64,000 bases of DNA from Nocardioides dongkuii (GCF_014127485.1 NZ_CP059903.1:1674001-1738000); one strand, 5' to 3'. Shown: positions 25,135-33,711, counted from the stretch's first letter. The notes: generated by a model from the sequence alone, not told the origin. Translations and numbers: made by a program.

Positions 25135-26049
25135 TTGAGCACCCTTCTCCTGCCGCTGCTCGTCGGCGTCGACGGCTCGTCCGCCGCCGACGGCGCGGTC
25201 CGTGCCGCCGTCGCCGAGGCGCGCCAGCTGGGGGCGTCGGTCCGCCTGGTTCACGTCGTGCCCGACCACTTCGCGCTCGTCCCGGTGGACGCGCTGGTCG
25301 GGAGGGACCTGGACAGTCGCGGTGCGGGTCTCCTGGTCCGCGCGGCCGCAGAGGTCGCGGCGATGGCGCCGGACGTCGAGGTCGAGACAGAGCTGCGCCG
25401 CGGCGGCGTGGCGAGCCAGCTCGCCGAGGCCTGCGAGCACGCGGCGACGCTGTACGTCGGTCGCGACAGCAGCGTGCTGAAGGGCGTCGTGAAGGGCAAC
25501 GCCGCGATCGGCGTCGCGACCCGGGCGCCGTGCCCGGTCGTGGTCGTGCCGGCGGACTGGCAACCCCGGGAGGACGGGGGCGAGGTGGTCGTGGCGCTGA
25601 AGATGGCCTCCGGCGCCGCGGAGCTGTTCGCCGACGCGTTCGCGGAGGCGGAGACCCACAGCGCCCGGCTGGTCGTCCTGCACTCGTGGCGGTTGCCCGA
25701 CATGTACGACGACATCATCCTCTCCCGGGTGGACCCCACGGAGCCGGCCCGGCGTACGGCGGCGGCGCTCGAGCTGCTGCTGCACGAGTGGCGGACCAGC
25801 TACCCCGACGTCGAGGTCGAGCTGCGGATCGTCCACGAGGAGCCGGTGCACGCGCTGGTGGAGGCGTCCCGGTCGGCGGACCTGCTCGTGCTGGTCCGTC
25901 GGGTCCACGGGCTCAAGCGCGGCACGCTCGGCGGCACCGGACGCGCCGTCCTGCGGGGCGCCGAGTGCCCGGTGCGGGTGATCTCTCCCGAGGGCCTCAC
26001 CGCGGTCCCCGGACTGGTGCTCGAGCAGGCCGGGGACCTCGTGAAGTGA
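25135..26049 (+). CDS. Tandem-domain universal stress protein
   Basis: 304 residues from a TTG preceded by AGGAGGAGGA; in-frame GTG (25108) and ATG (25093, overlapping the antiporter stop as TGATG) are alternative starts. Two USP domains: the first starts LPLLVGVDGSSAADGAV, the second VVVALKMASGAAELFADAF. The ATP-binding G-x2-G-x9-G(S/T) signature is degenerate in domain 1 (VGRDSSVLKG) and clearer in domain 2 (RRVHGLKRGTLGGTGRAVL). Tandem USPs are among the strongest DosR-regulon members in mycobacteria. It follows the ArcD-like gene and converges on the sensor kinase gene. Confidence 0.88.
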   Translation: MSTLLLPLLVGVDGSSAADGAVRAAVAEARQLGASVRLVHVVPDHFALVPVDALVGRDLDSRGAGLLVRAAAEVAAMAPDVEVETELRRGGVASQLAEACEHAATLYVGRDSSVLKGVVKGNAAIGVATRAPCPVVVVPADWQPREDGGEVVVALKMASGAAELFADAFAEAETHSARLVVLHSWRLPDMYDDIILSRVDPTEPARRTAAALELLLHEWRTSYPDVEVELRIVHEEPVHALVEASRSADLLVLVRRVHGLKRGTLGGTGRAVLRGAECPVRVISPEGLTAVPGLVLEQAGDLVK

Positions 26050-26052
26050 GGG

Positions 26053-27756
26053 TCAGCTGATCGGCACCGACCAGACCAGGCTCGTCCCGTGGGCGGGGGA
26101 CGAGGTGACGCCGAGGTGACCACCGCGCCGCTGCGCGCGGCGCCGGACGTTGGCCAGTCCGCTCTCGTGGACCGCATCGGGCATGCCCGTGCCGTCGTCG
26201 GTCACCCGGACCACGACCTCGTCGACGACGCTCACCTCGACCGAGCACGACGCGGCGTGGGCGTGGCGGACGACGTTCGACAGCCCCTCGCTCAGCACGG
26301 CGAGGACGTCCGGGAGGAGGCTGCTGTCGATGACCGATCCGATCGGTCCGCGGAACTCCAGGGTGGGGTGCACCTTCATCGTCCGAGCCGCACGCTCGAC
26401 CAGCTCCACGACGGCGTCCTGCGGGTCCGGGTCGTCGTCCATCGACCCCAGGCTGAAGATGGTGCGCCGGATGTCGCGGATGGTCGCGTCGATCTCGTCG
26501 GTGGTCCTGTCGAGCCTCCGGGCGATCTCGTCGGGATCGCGCAGCCACGAGATCCCCTGCAGCTCCAGCCCCAGGGCGAAGAGCTGCTGGATGACCAGGT
26601 CGTGCAGGTCGCGCGCGATGCGGTCCCGGTCCTGCATCACCGCCAGCCGCTGCTCGTCCTGCCCGGTCCGGGCCACCCGGAGCACCAACGGCGCCTGCTC
26701 GGCGAGGGTGGTCGGCAGCGAGGCGTCGTCCTCGGGACGGGACGCCGGGTCGGCGCTGGCCCTCCAGGCCAGCGTGATCACCGCTTGGAGGCCGAGCGGG
26801 TTGCAGATCGGCACCACCAGGCCCGGACCCATGGGCCCGAAGCCGAGCGCGGCGGAGACATCGACCGCGCGGCGGTGCTTCGAGATGTTCTTGACCTTCA
26901 GGGTGCGCCCGCTGGCCGCGGCGCAGCGCGCGAGCGACGTGCGGAAGTCGAGGACGGACATGGCGTCCGGGTCGGCGTCGAAGCCGGACACGACCCGAAG
27001 CCGCAGACCTCCCTGGTCGGACTTGGCGACCACCCACGCCACGTCGGCGCCGGCCATCTCGCGGGCCCAGTCGGCGACGAGCTGCAGTGCCGTGTCGTCG
27101 GGCTCGTAGCGGGGGACGTCGGCGGTGGACGCCAGCCAGCCCTCCCGGAGCGCGGCCTCCTTGCGCAGCCTGGCGTTCTCGATGACGACCCCCGCGGCGC
27201 CGGCCAGTGCGGAGGCCATCCGCTCGTCCTCCTCGGTGAACGCCGCGCCCTTCACCTTCTCGGCCAGGCGGAGGGCGCCGAGGACCCGGTCGCCGACCCG
27301 GATCCCTGCCTCCATGGGGACGTGCCGGTCGCCGGGGCGGCGCGGTTCCTGTCCCGCCAGGACCTCGTCCGGCTCCGGGGCCGCGGGGAGGTCGACCGCC
27401 TCGGCCCGGACGCCCGGTGCGGGCGGCCAGTCGCTGAGCTGGGGGCCGGCGTTCGCGGTGGCGCCGCGCACGGTGAACGACAGGCGCAGCGGGGGCTCCT
27501 CGTCCCAGTCGACGAGCGTCAGCCCGCCGTACCTGGCTCCGGTGAGCTCGACCCCCGCCTGGAGGATCCGCGCCAGCGTGTCATCGAGGGAGAGGCCCGA
27601 CGACAGGCTCGCCACGGCGTCGAGCAACCGCTGGGACCCCTCCAGCGGGGCGGCGGGGGATGCCTTCGTCGCCATGATCATCAGGTCGTCGAAGGTGGGC
27701 GCCTCGTCGACCGACGGACGAGGACCTTTGTCGAAATTGCCCGAGCTGTATCGCAT
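26053..27756 (-). CDS. DevS/DosS-like redox or oxygen sensor histidine kinase
   Basis: 567 residues: GAF-A (about 40-200), GAF-B (about 220-365), HisKA_3 dimerisation domain with phospho-acceptor His385 in DRIARDLHDLVIQQLFALG, and an HATPase domain (SEGLSNVVRHAHA, VTDDGTGMP, GLANVRRRA). In M. tuberculosis DosS the heme iron ligand lies in an HPPM motif just before the VPIRVRD strand; here HVPM (His145) precedes AGIRVGDRVLGAL at the same place, so heme binding is plausible. Start chosen at the ATG after GGAGGAG. It lies downstream of the DevR-like gene on the same strand. Confidence 0.9.
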   Translation of the reverse strand: MRYSSGNFDKGPRPSVDEAPTFDDLMIMATKASPAAPLEGSQRLLDAVASLSSGLSLDDTLARILQAGVELTGARYGGLTLVDWDEEPPLRLSFTVRGATANAGPQLSDWPPAPGVRAEAVDLPAAPEPDEVLAGQEPRRPGDRHVPMEAGIRVGDRVLGALRLAEKVKGAAFTEEDERMASALAGAAGVVIENARLRKEAALREGWLASTADVPRYEPDDTALQLVADWAREMAGADVAWVVAKSDQGGLRLRVVSGFDADPDAMSVLDFRTSLARCAAASGRTLKVKNISKHRRAVDVSAALGFGPMGPGLVVPICNPLGLQAVITLAWRASADPASRPEDDASLPTTLAEQAPLVLRVARTGQDEQRLAVMQDRDRIARDLHDLVIQQLFALGLELQGISWLRDPDEIARRLDRTTDEIDATIRDIRRTIFSLGSMDDDPDPQDAVVELVERAARTMKVHPTLEFRGPIGSVIDSSLLPDVLAVLSEGLSNVVRHAHAASCSVEVSVVDEVVVRVTDDGTGMPDAVHESGLANVRRRAQRRGGHLGVTSSPAHGTSLVWSVPIS

Positions 27757-27802
27757 GCCTGCTCCTCCGCCGCGAGTCATTCAACGATGTGAAATCCCCC
27801 CC

Positions 27803-27820
27803 GGACACTTCCTTGTGTCC
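27803..27820. promoter_or_regulatory. Inverted repeat upstream of the sensor kinase
   Basis: GGACAC-N6-GTGTCC, a perfect 6-bp inverted repeat about 47 bases before the kinase start codon. It has GGAC/GTCC ends like a DosR box but a wider centre, so it may be a divergent DosR site or the site of another dimeric regulator. Seen directly; the function is inferred. Confidence 0.45.
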
Positions 27821-27917
27821 TATTTCGGCGTCGGGCAACCCGGTTCGAGGACAGTCCGGAAGAGCTTTAACCTGCCGTTCACCAGCCGTGCCCCCGGCGG
27901 GGTCGCGAGACCCCCGA

Positions 27918-28598
27918 TCATCGGGGATCGGTGTCGCGATGGGTGTCGATGATGGCGGCCTGCGTCCGCGACGTCACCCCGAGCTTCCCGAGCATGGTGG
28001 ACACGTAGTTCTTCGCGGTCTTCTCGCTCAGGTTCAGCCGCGTGGCGATCTGGCGGTTGGTCAGTCCCTCCTTGACGAGCTCCAGCACCTGACGCTCCTT
28101 CGGCGTGAGGTGCCTGGTCAGCGGGTTGACCGGCGGGCCGTCGCGCAGGCGCGCGAGCACCCGGGACGTGAGCGCCGGGTCGAGCATCGACTGGCCGGCC
28201 GCCACGCGCCGTACCGCGTCGGCCAGGTCTCCGGCCTTCACCTCCTTGAGGACGTAGCCGGCCGCGCCGGCCATGATCGCGGCGAAGAGGGTCTCGTCCT
28301 CCTCGAAGGAGGTGAGCATCAGCGCCGCGATCCCGGGATCGACCGACCGGATCTGTCGGCAGACCTCGACGCCGGTGCCGTCCGGGAGCCGGACGTCGAG
28401 GACCGCGACGTCCGGACGAAGCGCGGGGATCCGATGAGCCGCCTGCTGGGCGAGTCCCGACTCCCCGATGACCACGATGTCGCCGTCCCGCTCGAGCAGG
28501 CTGCGGACCCCGTGCCGGACCAGCTCGTGGTCATCGAGCAGGAAGACGGTGATCTGTCGCTTCGGCCCGATCATCGGGCCTGGCATCTGCTCCTGCAT
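27918..28598 (-). CDS. devR: DevR/DosR-like response regulator
   Basis: 226 residues. Receiver with the acid pair DDHE near the N terminus, phospho-acceptor Asp68 in VAVLDVRLPDGTG and Lys in GYVLKEVK, then a LuxR-type helix-turn-helix. The recognition helix SEKTAKNYVSTMLGKLG keeps the Lys and Asn that contact DNA in M. tuberculosis DosR (EKTVKNYVS), and the linker and RTQAA terminus match too. It controls dormancy and hypoxia genes in that organism. Start taken at the ATG at 28598; ATGs at 28586 (preceded closely by AGGAG) and 28574 are alternatives. A DosR box lies 57 bases upstream, consistent with autoregulation. Confidence 0.9.
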   Translation of the reverse strand: MQEQMPGPMIGPKRQITVFLLDDHELVRHGVRSLLERDGDIVVIGESGLAQQAAHRIPALRPDVAVLDVRLPDGTGVEVCRQIRSVDPGIAALMLTSFEEDETLFAAIMAGAAGYVLKEVKAGDLADAVRRVAAGQSMLDPALTSRVLARLRDGPPVNPLTRHLTPKERQVLELVKEGLTNRQIATRLNLSEKTAKNYVSTMLGKLGVTSRTQAAIIDTHRDTDPR

Positions 28599-28654
28599 GC
28601 TGCCCAAAGTACGTCCGGGTGCCGTGGTCCTGCTCGGTCCTGTGGCATCGGACT

Positions 28655-28674
28655 TTCGGGACTTTGGTCCCTAG
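28655..28674. promoter_or_regulatory. Near-consensus DosR box
   Basis: TTCGGGACTTTGGTCCCTAG matches the mycobacterial DosR consensus TTSGGGACTWWAGTCCCSAA at 17 of 20 positions, including both GGGAC/GTCCC arms. It sits between the devR-like gene (minus strand) and the small helical-protein gene (plus strand), 57 and about 197 bases from their starts, so it could serve either or both. Confidence 0.85.
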
Positions 28675-28870
28675 CGGGGAGCTGCAACGCGTCCCTCACC
28701 GCACTGACCTGCGGCCATGCGGTACGGAAGCCGGTCGGGAGCGGCGCCGTCTGCTCAGCAGCGAGAGATCGGCCAGAAGTCATGGCGGCCCGATGCCGTT
28801 TGACCCTGCGCTCGTCCCGGACGCCGTCCCACCATGGTAGTGCGCCTTCCGCCCACCGAGGGAGAACAGC

Positions 28871-29104
28871 ATGGACGCCGTCACCCACCACCAGGACATC
28901 GTCGGGCTCGCCGATCGGTTGGTGCTCGAGTTCGGCGACACGATGCCGCCGGGACAGATCCTCGGGATCGTCCACCGCGCGAACCGGCTCGTCGTCCAGA
29001 CCACGTCGGACCAGCACGATGCCCTCGCCCTGTGCGAGTCCATCGCCCGGCGCCTGATCAGCGGCCGCTGGAGCGGGACCAGGAGCCACGTGGCGTCGGC
29101 CTGA
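28871..29104 (+). CDS. Small helical protein next to the DosR box
   Basis: 77 residues with an ATG after GGGAGAAC. It is predicted to be three short helices: QDIVGLADRLVLEFGD, PPGQILGIVHRANRLVV and HDALALCESIARRLI. The arrangement recalls the actinobacterial three-helix-bundle dimerisation proteins that accompany stress regulators, though I could not confirm this by alignment. It is the first plus-strand gene after the DosR box and precedes the M20 amidohydrolase by 58 bases, so it is probably part of the hypoxia response. Confidence 0.6.
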   Translation: MDAVTHHQDIVGLADRLVLEFGDTMPPGQILGIVHRANRLVVQTTSDQHDALALCESIARRLISGRWSGTRSHVASA

Positions 29105-29162
29105 CCGCCCGTACCGCTCCCACGCTGCGACCCGAACCTCCTCGACCTCGAAGGGCGTGACC

Positions 29163-30503
29163 ATGACAGCGCTTGAACGACCCCGTCTCGATCGCGCGCT
29201 CCGCGAGCTCTACCAGGATCTCCACCGGCATCCCGAGCTCGGGTTCCAGGAGCACCGCACCGCGGCCGTCGTGAGCAAGACCCTCACCGGCCTGGGTTTC
29301 CAGGTCACCACGGACGTCGGGGGCACCGGAGTCGTCGGCGTCCTGTCGAACGGACGCGGGCGGACCGCCCTGCTCCGAGCGGCCATGGACGGCCTGCCCG
29401 TCAAGGAGGAGACCGGACTCGACTACGCGAGCACCGACACCATGCGGGACGCCCGGGGCACGCTCGTGCCGGTCAGTCACGCCTGCGGTCACGACCTCCA
29501 CATGACCTGCCTCCTGGGGGCGGCCCGGGTGCTCTCCGCCGATCGGTCGAGCTGGTCGGGCGCCCTGGTGCTGGTGTTCCAGCCCGCCGAGGAGCTGGGC
29601 GCGGGCGCCCAGGCCATGGTCGACGACATGCTGTTCGGGAGGTTCCCGGTGCCGGACGTCGTGCTGGGCCAGCACGTCGCCCCGCTGCCCGCCGGCACCA
29701 TCGCCGCCCACCCGGGCGCCGCCTACGCGAGCTCGGACTCCTTGCGCGTGCGCCTGGTCGGCAAGGGGGCGCACGGCTCGATGCCGCAGGACTCGATCGA
29801 CCCGGTCGTGATGGCGGCCGAGACCGTGCTGCGCCTGCAGACCATCATCTCCCGCGAGATCCCGAGCACGGAGACGGCGGTGCTGACCGTCGGTTCGATC
29901 CACGCGGGTGACGCCGCCGACGTGATCCCCGGCGAGGCCGAGCTGCAGCTCAACATCCGCAGCTACGACCAGGCGGTCAGGCAGCACGTCCTCGACAGCG
30001 TCGAGCGCATCGCCCGAGCCGCCGCGGAGATGGCGGGAGCGCCCGAGCCGCCGGTGATCACCAGGACCGAGGGGTTCCCCGTCGTGGTGAACGACCGGAG
30101 CGCGCTGGAGCGGACGCTCCGCGGCTTCGCCGGCTGGATCGGCGAGGACCGGATCGTCGATCCCGGCGCCGGGGCCGGAAGCGAGGACGTCGGGATCCTG
30201 GCGACCAACGCCGGTGCCCCCCTGGCCTTCTGGCTGCTCGGTGCCGCCGATCCCTCGCTGTTCACGGCGGGGGACCTGAGCGGCCCGGCGCTGCAGCACG
30301 TGCCGAGCAACCACTCGCCGGCGTACGCGCCGGCCGTGGAGATCGCGCTGCCGATGGGGGTGGGCGCCCTGGTGACGGCCGCCAAGACCTGGCTGCCCCC
30401 CGTCCGGAGCACGGTCGCCCACGGGCGCGCGGCCCCGAACGGACGGTCCACGGAGAGCCGGGTCGCCGGTGAACCGGCGAACGGCGCCGTGCGGCAGCTG
30501 TGA
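29163..30503 (+). CDS. M20D-family amidohydrolase (N-acyl-amino-acid / hippurate hydrolase type)
   Basis: 446 residues from the ATG with GAAGGG upstream. A zinc-dependent exopeptidase-like amidohydrolase: DLHRHPELGFQEHRTA at the N terminus, metal ligands in SHACGHDLHMTCLLGAA and QPAEELGAGAQAM, lid-domain GKGAHGSMPQDSIDP, and the final metal His in VPSNHSPAYAP. Such enzymes cleave acyl groups from amino acids (N-acetyl, benzoyl, IAA conjugates). It has an extra C-terminal basic tail of about 40 residues. Nearness to the arginine deiminase genes allows the idea that it frees an amino acid for catabolism, but no evidence fixes the substrate. Confidence 0.9.
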   Translation: MTALERPRLDRALRELYQDLHRHPELGFQEHRTAAVVSKTLTGLGFQVTTDVGGTGVVGVLSNGRGRTALLRAAMDGLPVKEETGLDYASTDTMRDARGTLVPVSHACGHDLHMTCLLGAARVLSADRSSWSGALVLVFQPAEELGAGAQAMVDDMLFGRFPVPDVVLGQHVAPLPAGTIAAHPGAAYASSDSLRVRLVGKGAHGSMPQDSIDPVVMAAETVLRLQTIISREIPSTETAVLTVGSIHAGDAADVIPGEAELQLNIRSYDQAVRQHVLDSVERIARAAAEMAGAPEPPVITRTEGFPVVVNDRSALERTLRGFAGWIGEDRIVDPGAGAGSEDVGILATNAGAPLAFWLLGAADPSLFTAGDLSGPALQHVPSNHSPAYAPAVEIALPMGVGALVTAAKTWLPPVRSTVAHGRAAPNGRSTESRVAGEPANGAVRQL

Positions 30504-30540
30504 CCGAACCCGACCTGAACCCAACGATGAAGGAGCAAGC

Positions 30541-31041
30541 ATGGCGACATTGACAGTGTGGAAGTTCGACAGCCCCGACGGCGCCAAGAAGGCCGAGGAG
30601 GCGCTGTTCGCCCTCCAGAAGCAGGAGCTCATCCAGGTCGTCGACGCAGCGACGGTCTCCTGGGAGGAGGGCAAGAAGAAGCCCAAGACCCACCAGGCCA
30701 ACTCGCTGCTGGCCACGGGAACGCTCGGCGGGATGTTCTGGGGGCTGCTCTTCGGCGTCATCTTCTTCATCCCCCTCATCGGGCTCGTGGTCGGAGCGGC
30801 CTCGGGCGCCCTGGTCGCCTCGCTGACCGACATCGGCATCGACGACGACTTCATCGACTCGGTGCGCGAGAAGGTCACCCCCGGCACCTCGGCCCTCTTC
30901 GTGCTCACCTCCAGTGCCGTCGTCGACCGGGTGCACAAGGAGCTGCGCGAGCAGGGGATCCGCGGGGAGCTGATCGAGACGAACCTGTCGGCCGAGCAGG
31001 AGGCCAACCTGCGCACCATGCTCGAGGACGACGTCGCATGA
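30541..31041 (+). CDS. DUF1269-family membrane protein
   Basis: 166 residues with AAGGAGC before the ATG. N-terminal cytosolic domain (TLTVWKFDSPDGAKKAEEAL, then ELIQVVDAATVSWE), a glycine-rich hydrophobic hairpin (LGGMFWGLLFGVIFFIPLIGLVVGAASGAL, two helices) and a C-terminal domain ending with alternating acid residues. DUF1269 proteins recur in stress and hypoxia regulons; their role is unknown. Its stop overlaps the Hsp20 start by 4 bases, so the two are translated together. Confidence 0.87.
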   Translation: MATLTVWKFDSPDGAKKAEEALFALQKQELIQVVDAATVSWEEGKKKPKTHQANSLLATGTLGGMFWGLLFGVIFFIPLIGLVVGAASGALVASLTDIGIDDDFIDSVREKVTPGTSALFVLTSSAVVDRVHKELREQGIRGELIETNLSAEQEANLRTMLEDDVA

Positions 31042-31454
31042 GCATCCAGGTCCGGCGGGAGAGCCCGTCGCTGCTCACCGAGCTGACGAACTGGATGGGG
31101 GCCACGGCCCTCGACCCCCAGGTGCGGGTCGAGGAGTGGGTGGAAGGCGACCGCCGGATCATCCGCGCCGACATCCCCGGAGTCGACCCGCAGCGAGACA
31201 TCCAGCTGTCGGTGGACGGCGGCATGCTCCACCTGCGCGGTGAACGGCGTGCCGAGAAGCGCGAGCGGCACCGCACCGAGATCCGGTACGGCAGCTTCGC
31301 GCGGGTGATCCCCCTCCCGCCCGGCACCCGGGCCCAGGACATCTCGGCCGACTACGTCGACGGCGTGCTGACGGTCTCGATGCCGGAGACGACCGGGTCC
31401 GAGGCCGAGACCATCCCCGTGACCACGGGCTCGAAGAAGTCCGAGAAGGACTAG
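31038..31454 (+). CDS. Hsp20 / alpha-crystallin small heat-shock protein
   Basis: 138 residues with a complete alpha-crystallin domain: DRRIIRADIPGVDPQRDIQL, MLHLRGERRAEK, YGSFARVIPLP and the terminal strand DYVDGVLTVSMPE. The C-terminal IxI-type anchor is represented by ETIPVTT. As an ATP-independent holdase it would keep proteins soluble in dormancy; M. tuberculosis HspX is the archetype DosR product. Coupled to the DUF1269 gene (ATGA) and followed by a strong terminator. Confidence 0.93.
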   Translation: MSIQVRRESPSLLTELTNWMGATALDPQVRVEEWVEGDRRIIRADIPGVDPQRDIQLSVDGGMLHLRGERRAEKRERHRTEIRYGSFARVIPLPPGTRAQDISADYVDGVLTVSMPETTGSEAETIPVTTGSKKSEKD

Positions 31455-31530
31455 GTCTGCGACCCGAGAGCTCGCGAACGGCGAGCACCAGAGCGGGCGT
31501 CACGCGATCGCCGCGCGTGGCACCACCCGG

Positions 31531-31570
31531 CCGTGGCGTCCTCCCAGCAGGGAGGGCGCCACGGTTCTGT
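31531..31570 (+). terminator. Terminator after the DUF1269-Hsp20 operon
   Basis: Arms CCGTGGCGTCCTCCC and GGGAGGGCGCCACGG pair over 15 bases (one G-U) around AGCA, followed by TTCTGT. A smaller GCTCGC/GCGAGC stem sits just after the Hsp20 stop. Confidence 0.85.
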
Positions 31571-31696
31571 CCCGTCCCCAGCGTGTCCAGCCTGGCCGGC
31601 GTGTCGACGACGGTCGGGATGCCGGGGCCGTTGGTCACGACGACCCGGTGCCGACAGGCACTGCCCGACCGGCGCGGGCCGGGCGATCGTCGTGAG

Positions 31697-31873
31697 ATGA
31701 CCACGAGCCAACGTCCGCCCGTCACTGCCGGCTTCCTCGAGCGGAAGCGGAGCATCGGCACGGTGATGACCCTGCTGCTCCTCCTGGGCATCGGTGTCGC
31801 TCTCGGGGGCACCATCGGGATGGTGCTGTCGAGCGCGGTCACGTGGCTCCTCGCCGCGTTCGCCGGCTCGTAG
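31697..31873 (+). CDS. Small single- or double-pass membrane protein
   Basis: 58 residues: a basic, polar N terminus (TTSQRPPVTAGFLERKRS) and one long hydrophobic stretch that can make two short helices (GTVMTLLLLLGIGVALGGTI and SSAVTWLLAAFAG). The ribosome site is poor (CGTGAG), so the call is moderate. It lies between the Hsp20 terminator and the promoter of the acyl-CoA ligase. Function unknown. Confidence 0.45.
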   Translation: MTTSQRPPVTAGFLERKRSIGTVMTLLLLLGIGVALGGTIGMVLSSAVTWLLAAFAGS

Positions 31874-31924
31874 CCACGCCGCCGTCGTGCCGGGGGAGGC
31901 CGCGGGCAGCCGGGGCCGGGCTCC

Positions 31925-31930
31925 TAGAAT
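31925..31930 (+). promoter_or_regulatory. -10 box of the acyl-CoA ligase gene
   Basis: TAGAAT fits the TANNNT actinobacterial -10 pattern and lies 56 bases before the ATG in an otherwise very GC-rich region. No good -35 element is seen. Confidence 0.45.
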
Positions 31931-31985
31931 CGAGGGGACACCAGAGCCCCTCCGGCCTCCGGCCCCTCAGTCTCAGACAGGAACC

Positions 31986-33698
31986 ATGCAGCAGCTCGGC
32001 GATCATCCCTGGGCGGTCCACTACGGCCCCGGCGTCCCGGTCCAGATCGACATCCCCGACGAGCCCATCACCGCGGGCCTGGCCCGCGCTGCCCAGCGGT
32101 GGCCGGACCGGGTGGCGACCGACTTCCTCGGCGCCACCGCCACCTTCGCGGAGACCGAGCGGGCGGTACGACGGGGGATGGGGGCGCTGCGCGACCTCGG
32201 GGTCGGTCCCGGCGACCGGGTCGCGCTGGTGCTGCCGAACTGCCCGAGCCACCTGGTGGCCTACCACGCGGCGCTGCGTCTGGGCGCGGTGGTGGTCGAG
32301 CTCAACCCGACGTACTCGGTCGCCGAGCTCGAGCACCTGCTCGCCGACTGCGGCGCCACCCATGCGCTGGTGTGGCACAAGGCGGTCGAGCGGGTGCTCG
32401 CCGCCCGAGCCGGGACGGCGTTGCGAGCGGTGGTCAGCGTCGACGTCAGTCGCGACCTCCCGCTGCGCGCGCGGTTGCTGCTGCGCCTCCCCGTGCGTCC
32501 CGCGCGGGAGAAGCGCGACGCCCTGCTCGGCACGGTGCCCGCGGACGTGCCCGACTGGCACACCCTGACCCGCCGCGCACCCGACGACGTGCCGACGGCG
32601 GAGGTCGGCGCGGACGACCTGGCGCTGCTGCAGTACACCGGCGGCACGACGGGCACGCCCAAGGCGGCGATGATCACCCACCGCAACCTGGTGGCGAACC
32701 TCGTCCACGGCCAGGCCTGGGTCGGGTTCCGCAACGGCGAGGAGACCGTCTACGGCGTGCTGCCGTTCTTCCACGTCTTCGGCCTGACCCTCTGCCTGAA
32801 CCTGTCCGGTTACATCGGGGCCACGCTGGTGATGTTCCCGAACTTCGAGCCCCAGACGGTGCTCGCCGCGTTCAAGCGTCGTCCGGCGACGTTCATGGGC
32901 GGCGTCGCACCGATGTTCGACCGGATCGCCGCCGCCGCCGAGGCGTCGTCGAAGCCGCCGAGCGACGGGCTGCGCCAGGTCCGGCTCGCCTTCGCCGGGG
33001 CGATGCCCATCCCGACGTCGGTCGTCGAGCGCTGGGAGCGGCTGACCGGGGGCCTCCTGATCGAGGGCTACGGCATGACCGAGTGCGCGCCGATCGCGCT
33101 CGGCAACCCGGCCGCCCCGACCCGCCGCCCGGGCACGCTCGGCGTCCCGTTCCCCAACACCGAGATGCGCGTCGTCGACCTCGAGGACGCCACCCGCGAC
33201 GTCGACCCCGACGAGCAGGGCAGTCGGCGGGGCGAGCTGCTGGTGCGGGGGCCGCAGGTGTTCGCCGGCTACCTCAACCGCCCCGAGGAGACCGCCCAGC
33301 AGCTGCTCGAGGGCGGGTGGTTGCGCACCGGCGACGTGGTCGAGGTGGACGCCACCGGCTGGGTGCGCCTGGTCGACCGGGTCAAGGAGATGATCATCGT
33401 CGGTGGGTTCAAGGTGTACCCCTCGGCGGTCGAGGACCACCTGCGCACGATGCCCGGCGTGGCCGACGTGGCGATCGTCGGCATGCCCGTGGCCGGCGGT
33501 GGCGACGAGGTGCTGGCGGCGCTCGTGCTGGAGCCCGGTGCCCCGGCGCCCTCGCTCGACGAGGTCCGGGCGTACGCCGAGCAGCGGGTGGCCCGCTACG
33601 GCCTCCCGCGCCGGGTGGAGGTCGTCGACGACCTGCCGCGCTCGCAGATGGGCAAGGTGCTCCGCCGCGAGGTGCAGGAGCGCTTCACCGGCGAGTAG
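31986..33698 (+). CDS. Long-chain fatty-acyl-CoA ligase
   Basis: 570 residues of the ANL superfamily. Activates a carboxylic acid to acyl-AMP, then to the CoA thioester. P-loop YTGGTTGTPKAAMITHRN, A5-like motif IEGYGMTECAP, hinge LVDRVKEMIIVGGFKVYPS and the catalytic Lys in PRSQMGKVLRR are all present, so both half-reactions should be intact. Overall pattern like FadD long-chain ligases (LNPTYSVAELEHLL; VLPFFHVFGLTLCLNLSGY). It lies within the hypoxia island, where lipid activation for storage or turnover is plausible. Confidence 0.92.
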   Translation: MQQLGDHPWAVHYGPGVPVQIDIPDEPITAGLARAAQRWPDRVATDFLGATATFAETERAVRRGMGALRDLGVGPGDRVALVLPNCPSHLVAYHAALRLGAVVVELNPTYSVAELEHLLADCGATHALVWHKAVERVLAARAGTALRAVVSVDVSRDLPLRARLLLRLPVRPAREKRDALLGTVPADVPDWHTLTRRAPDDVPTAEVGADDLALLQYTGGTTGTPKAAMITHRNLVANLVHGQAWVGFRNGEETVYGVLPFFHVFGLTLCLNLSGYIGATLVMFPNFEPQTVLAAFKRRPATFMGGVAPMFDRIAAAAEASSKPPSDGLRQVRLAFAGAMPIPTSVVERWERLTGGLLIEGYGMTECAPIALGNPAAPTRRPGTLGVPFPNTEMRVVDLEDATRDVDPDEQGSRRGELLVRGPQVFAGYLNRPEETAQQLLEGGWLRTGDVVEVDATGWVRLVDRVKEMIIVGGFKVYPSAVEDHLRTMPGVADVAIVGMPVAGGGDEVLAALVLEPGAPAPSLDEVRAYAEQRVARYGLPRRVEVVDDLPRSQMGKVLRREVQERFTGE

Positions 33699-33711
33699 GC
33701 CCCGCAGGCCC

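Noticed and set aside
27803..27820. A full DosR box at the kinase promoter
   Set aside because: The arms match only GGAC/GTCC and the spacing is 4 bases too long, so it is listed as an unassigned inverted repeat.
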